This document shows, in pieces, positions 62,893 through 64,000 of a stretch of DNA of 64,000 nucleotides. A program made the position numbers and the translations under genes. The notes beneath the pieces were generated by a model. The model saw nothing but the letters and a program-made list of their open reading frames with translations. It had not been told where the DNA came from and did not search any database. Origin of the DNA: Flagellimonas_A sp039592695 (GTDB lineage: Bacteria > Bacteroidota > Bacteroidia > Flavobacteriales > Flavobacteriaceae); assembly GCF_039592695.1 (NCBI RefSeq), contig NZ_JBBUTK010000001.1:186001-250000 (forward strand). Reading direction: 5' to 3'. The stretch's first letter is position 1. Each line of letters starts with the position of its first letter.

Positions 62893-63678
62893 ATGAAAAA
62901 TATTACATACATCATATTATTGCTTTTTATCGCAAGTAGTTGCAAAAAATCGATTTCAGAAGCGGACAAAAAAAGTGTGACTGAATTGAACGAAAAAGCA
63001 GTTGAATATAGAATGAATGGAGATTTAGAAAATGCTAAAAGCAGTTACTTGAAAGCTATTGAAATTGACCAATCAGACACTTCCATTCGATATGAATTAA
63101 TTGGAGTTTACATTGAGCAAGATAGTTTAGAAAAAGCATTTCAAGTTTTGGAAAAAGTGCCAGACGAACAAAAAGAAACGGAATATTATTATCAAGTAAA
63201 GGGCGGACTTTACGAATATGACGGACAAAAACAAAAAGCAATTAACAGTTATAAAAAAGCACTTGAATTAATTGACAAACCAAAAGTTAAAGATGAAATG
63301 GACTTAATGCCTTTGGTTAATTATGCAATGTTGGAAACATTATCTGGAGAAAAAGAAAAGGCGGTTAACCGATTAAATAAAACTTTAGAGTTAAACTGGC
63401 TCACAGAAAGTAACAAAGAATATATCACAACTTTCAGAAACGAATTTGAATTTTATCAAGGAAACGGAACTTTAGAATTTGACCCAAAAAGAGATATTCT
63501 AATTAAGACCACAAATTCCGACAGTCTGAAGTCAATTTTAAGAGAAAATCATATCAATATTTCGGGAAGTACTTCGAGTAAAAGAAATGACACAACCGAA
63601 ATCTATTTATCAGAAAAATATCGAACTGGAATAAATAAACTGAATATAAAAACGCACCCTAACAATGGCTATAAGTAA
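62893..63678 (+). CDS. TPR-repeat lipoprotein, cassette cargo
   Basis: A 261-residue lipoprotein (lipobox IASSC, Cys17). Two to three tetratricopeptide repeats are visible: AVEYRMNGDLENAKSSYLKAIEID, YYQVKGGLYEYDGQKQKAINSYKKALELI, and MLETLSGEKEKAVNRLNKTLEL. The last seven residues (HPNNGYK) and the stop codon are encoded by the recombination core and shared repeat, so an exchange of the site would change the protein's C-terminus. Strongly AT-rich. The role is probably protein-protein contact in the envelope; the partner is unknown. Confidence 0.75.
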   Translation: MKNITYIILLLFIASSCKKSISEADKKSVTELNEKAVEYRMNGDLENAKSSYLKAIEIDQSDTSIRYELIGVYIEQDSLEKAFQVLEKVPDEQKETEYYYQVKGGLYEYDGQKQKAINSYKKALELIDKPKVKDEMDLMPLVNYAMLETLSGEKEKAVNRLNKTLELNWLTESNKEYITTFRNEFEFYQGNGTLEFDPKRDILIKTTNSDSLKSILRENHINISGSTSSKRNDTTEIYLSEKYRTGINKLNIKTHPNNGYK

Positions 63679-63806
63679 TTGCTTGTTCTCGCCTACTTCT
63701 GAAAATCCTCGCGGATTTTCAGTTTGGTGTGTACTTGCAAAGTTAAGTGCTAACCCACCTGCCTGTCGGCAGGCAGGCGCAACTCGCCTTACCCGCCGGG
63801 TCGTTG
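63654..63806 (+). repeat. attC-like site of cassette C
   Basis: The core GCACCCTAAC (63654-63663) is the exact complement of the unit's left end. The 98-bp repeat 63661-63758 is nearly identical to 62403-62500, with the same CTGAAAATCC hairpin (63699-63722). After the shared GCAACT at 63779-63784 the sequence diverges (CGCCTTACCCGCC), so the right arm no longer matches GGCTATAAG. It seems to be a hybrid or decayed site. Confidence 0.55.
63759..63778. repeat. 20-nt palindromic insert within the attC-like repeat
   Basis: CTGCCTGTCGGCAGGCAGGC interrupts the second copy exactly between CCCAC and GCAACT, which are contiguous at 62496-62506 in the first copy. A diverged relative is at 48091-48110. 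Confidence 0.7.
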
Positions 63807-63833
63807 TGTGCCATATGAAAAACAATCTCGGAA

Positions 63834-64000
63834 ATGAAGAACTTAACAATTATATTAATTCTATTTATAGTTTTGAGTTGTCAAAGTAAGAATGCTATGA
63901 AAGAGCAACAAAAAAAGATAGTTGAAAAATATATTAAGTCTTACAATGATTTTGACATTAAGGGAATGACTGAAAATTTGTCTGAAAATATAATTTTTGA
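63834..64000 (+). CDS. Partial lipoprotein gene, possibly SnoaL-like (runs off the window)
   Basis: Start of a lipoprotein: MKNLTIILILFIVLSC (lipobox VLSC, Cys16), then QSKNAMKEQQ. The frame is open to the window end (55 codons). The segment KIVEKYIKSYNDFDIKGMTENLSENIIF fits the first helix of a SnoaL/NTF2-like domain. It lies 22 nt inside the left boundary of cassette D (63803). A competing ATG at 63815 in another frame stops at 63889 and gives an unlikely protein. Confidence 0.6.
   Translation, partial: MKNLTIILILFIVLSCQSKNAMKEQQKKIVEKYIKSYNDFDIKGMTENLSENIIF

Larger units (their letters stand above)
61390..64000 (+). mobile_element. Integron-like gene-cassette array (no integrase visible)
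   Basis: Four consecutive units, the last cut by the window end. Unit A opens GTTGGCACAA (61390-61399), and just after its gene comes TTGTGCCAAC (62396-62405). Unit B opens CGATGATGTCGA (62522-62533) and has TCGACATCATCG (62592-62603). Unit C opens GTTAGGGTGC (62877-62886) and ends with GCACCCTAAC (63654-63663). Unit D opens GTTGTGTGCC (63803-63812). Such complementary ends are the rule for integron cassettes (R' and R'' core sites). Three of the four left ends begin with GTT. The cores deviate from GTTRRRY and no intI lies in the window. All genes point the same way and are AT-rich. Confidence 0.6.

Noticed and set aside
61390..64000. Classical class 1-type integron
   Set aside because: No intI or attI-like region is visible, core sites deviate from GTTRRRY, and the gene content is not resistance-related; it is therefore reported only as integron-like.

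Overview
This 64 kb window looks like part of the chromosome of a marine Flavobacteriaceae bacterium (Bacteroidota); I cannot name the genus. The evidence is as follows. Promoters have the Bacteroidota form (TTG, about 19 nt, then TAnnTTTG), and Shine-Dalgarno sequences are largely absent. There are type IX secretion (type B) C-terminal domains, a fused SecDF, a Rho factor with an Asn/Gln-rich disordered insert, an archaeal/eukaryote-type ProS, and both GSII and GSIII glutamine synthetases. Several families are typical of this phylum (DUF2911, DUF3667, DUF4293, DUF1599). Several genes appear to start with TTG.

Layout. 0.1-14.2 kb: OmpA-like protein, single-domain response regulator, amidohydrolase lipoprotein, DUF2911 protein, asnB, gyrB, a predicted outer-membrane protein, a small lipoprotein, mdh and secDF. 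14.3-16.1 kb: an AT-rich orphan gene for a 613-residue protein with a PD-(D/E)XK nuclease signature, probably accessory. 16.2-25.3 kb, mostly minus strand: TfoX-N-like protein, PLP decarboxylase, trehalose-synthase-like glycosyltransferase, a half-degenerate double ABC ATPase, GNAT acetyltransferase, a membrane protein and an esterase-like hydrolase (these two on plus), DUF192 lipoprotein and lgt. 25.5-25.9 kb: a non-coding array with a period of about 156 bp. 25.9-28.3 kb: folE-cysS-yidD operon. 28.4-34.8 kb: two paralogous T9SS-secreted proteins, an OmpP1/FadL-like porin and a Trp/Gly- then Ser/Arg-rich lipoprotein.

35-61 kb is a dense housekeeping region: proS, two identical tRNA-Glu genes, rpsT, a tandem pair of paralogous membrane proteins, rho, DUF4293 protein, phosphoesterase, truA and an ABC exporter, cdaA (c-di-AMP synthesis), folP, then DUF1599-DoxX-tpiA-prmA, a metalloprotease, clpS, tRNA-Arg, apt, a Ca2+/Na+ antiporter, divergent glnA (GSII) and glnN (GSIII), and a threonine-dehydratase-like enzyme. 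Short palindromic repeats of several kinds are scattered between genes.

61.4 kb to the window end is the most unusual part. It looks like an array of small gene cassettes: a DUF4062 protein, a gene-free highly folded unit, a TPR lipoprotein, and a lipoprotein cut by the window edge. In each of the three complete units, 10-12 nt at the left end are the exact reverse complement of 10-12 nt near its right end or just after the gene. Coding units are followed by a shared 98-bp hairpin-bearing repeat. This is the logic of integron attC cassettes, but the core sequences are not canonical and no integrase is visible here. It may be an integrase-less cassette cluster or a related, less well described ssDNA-recombination system.
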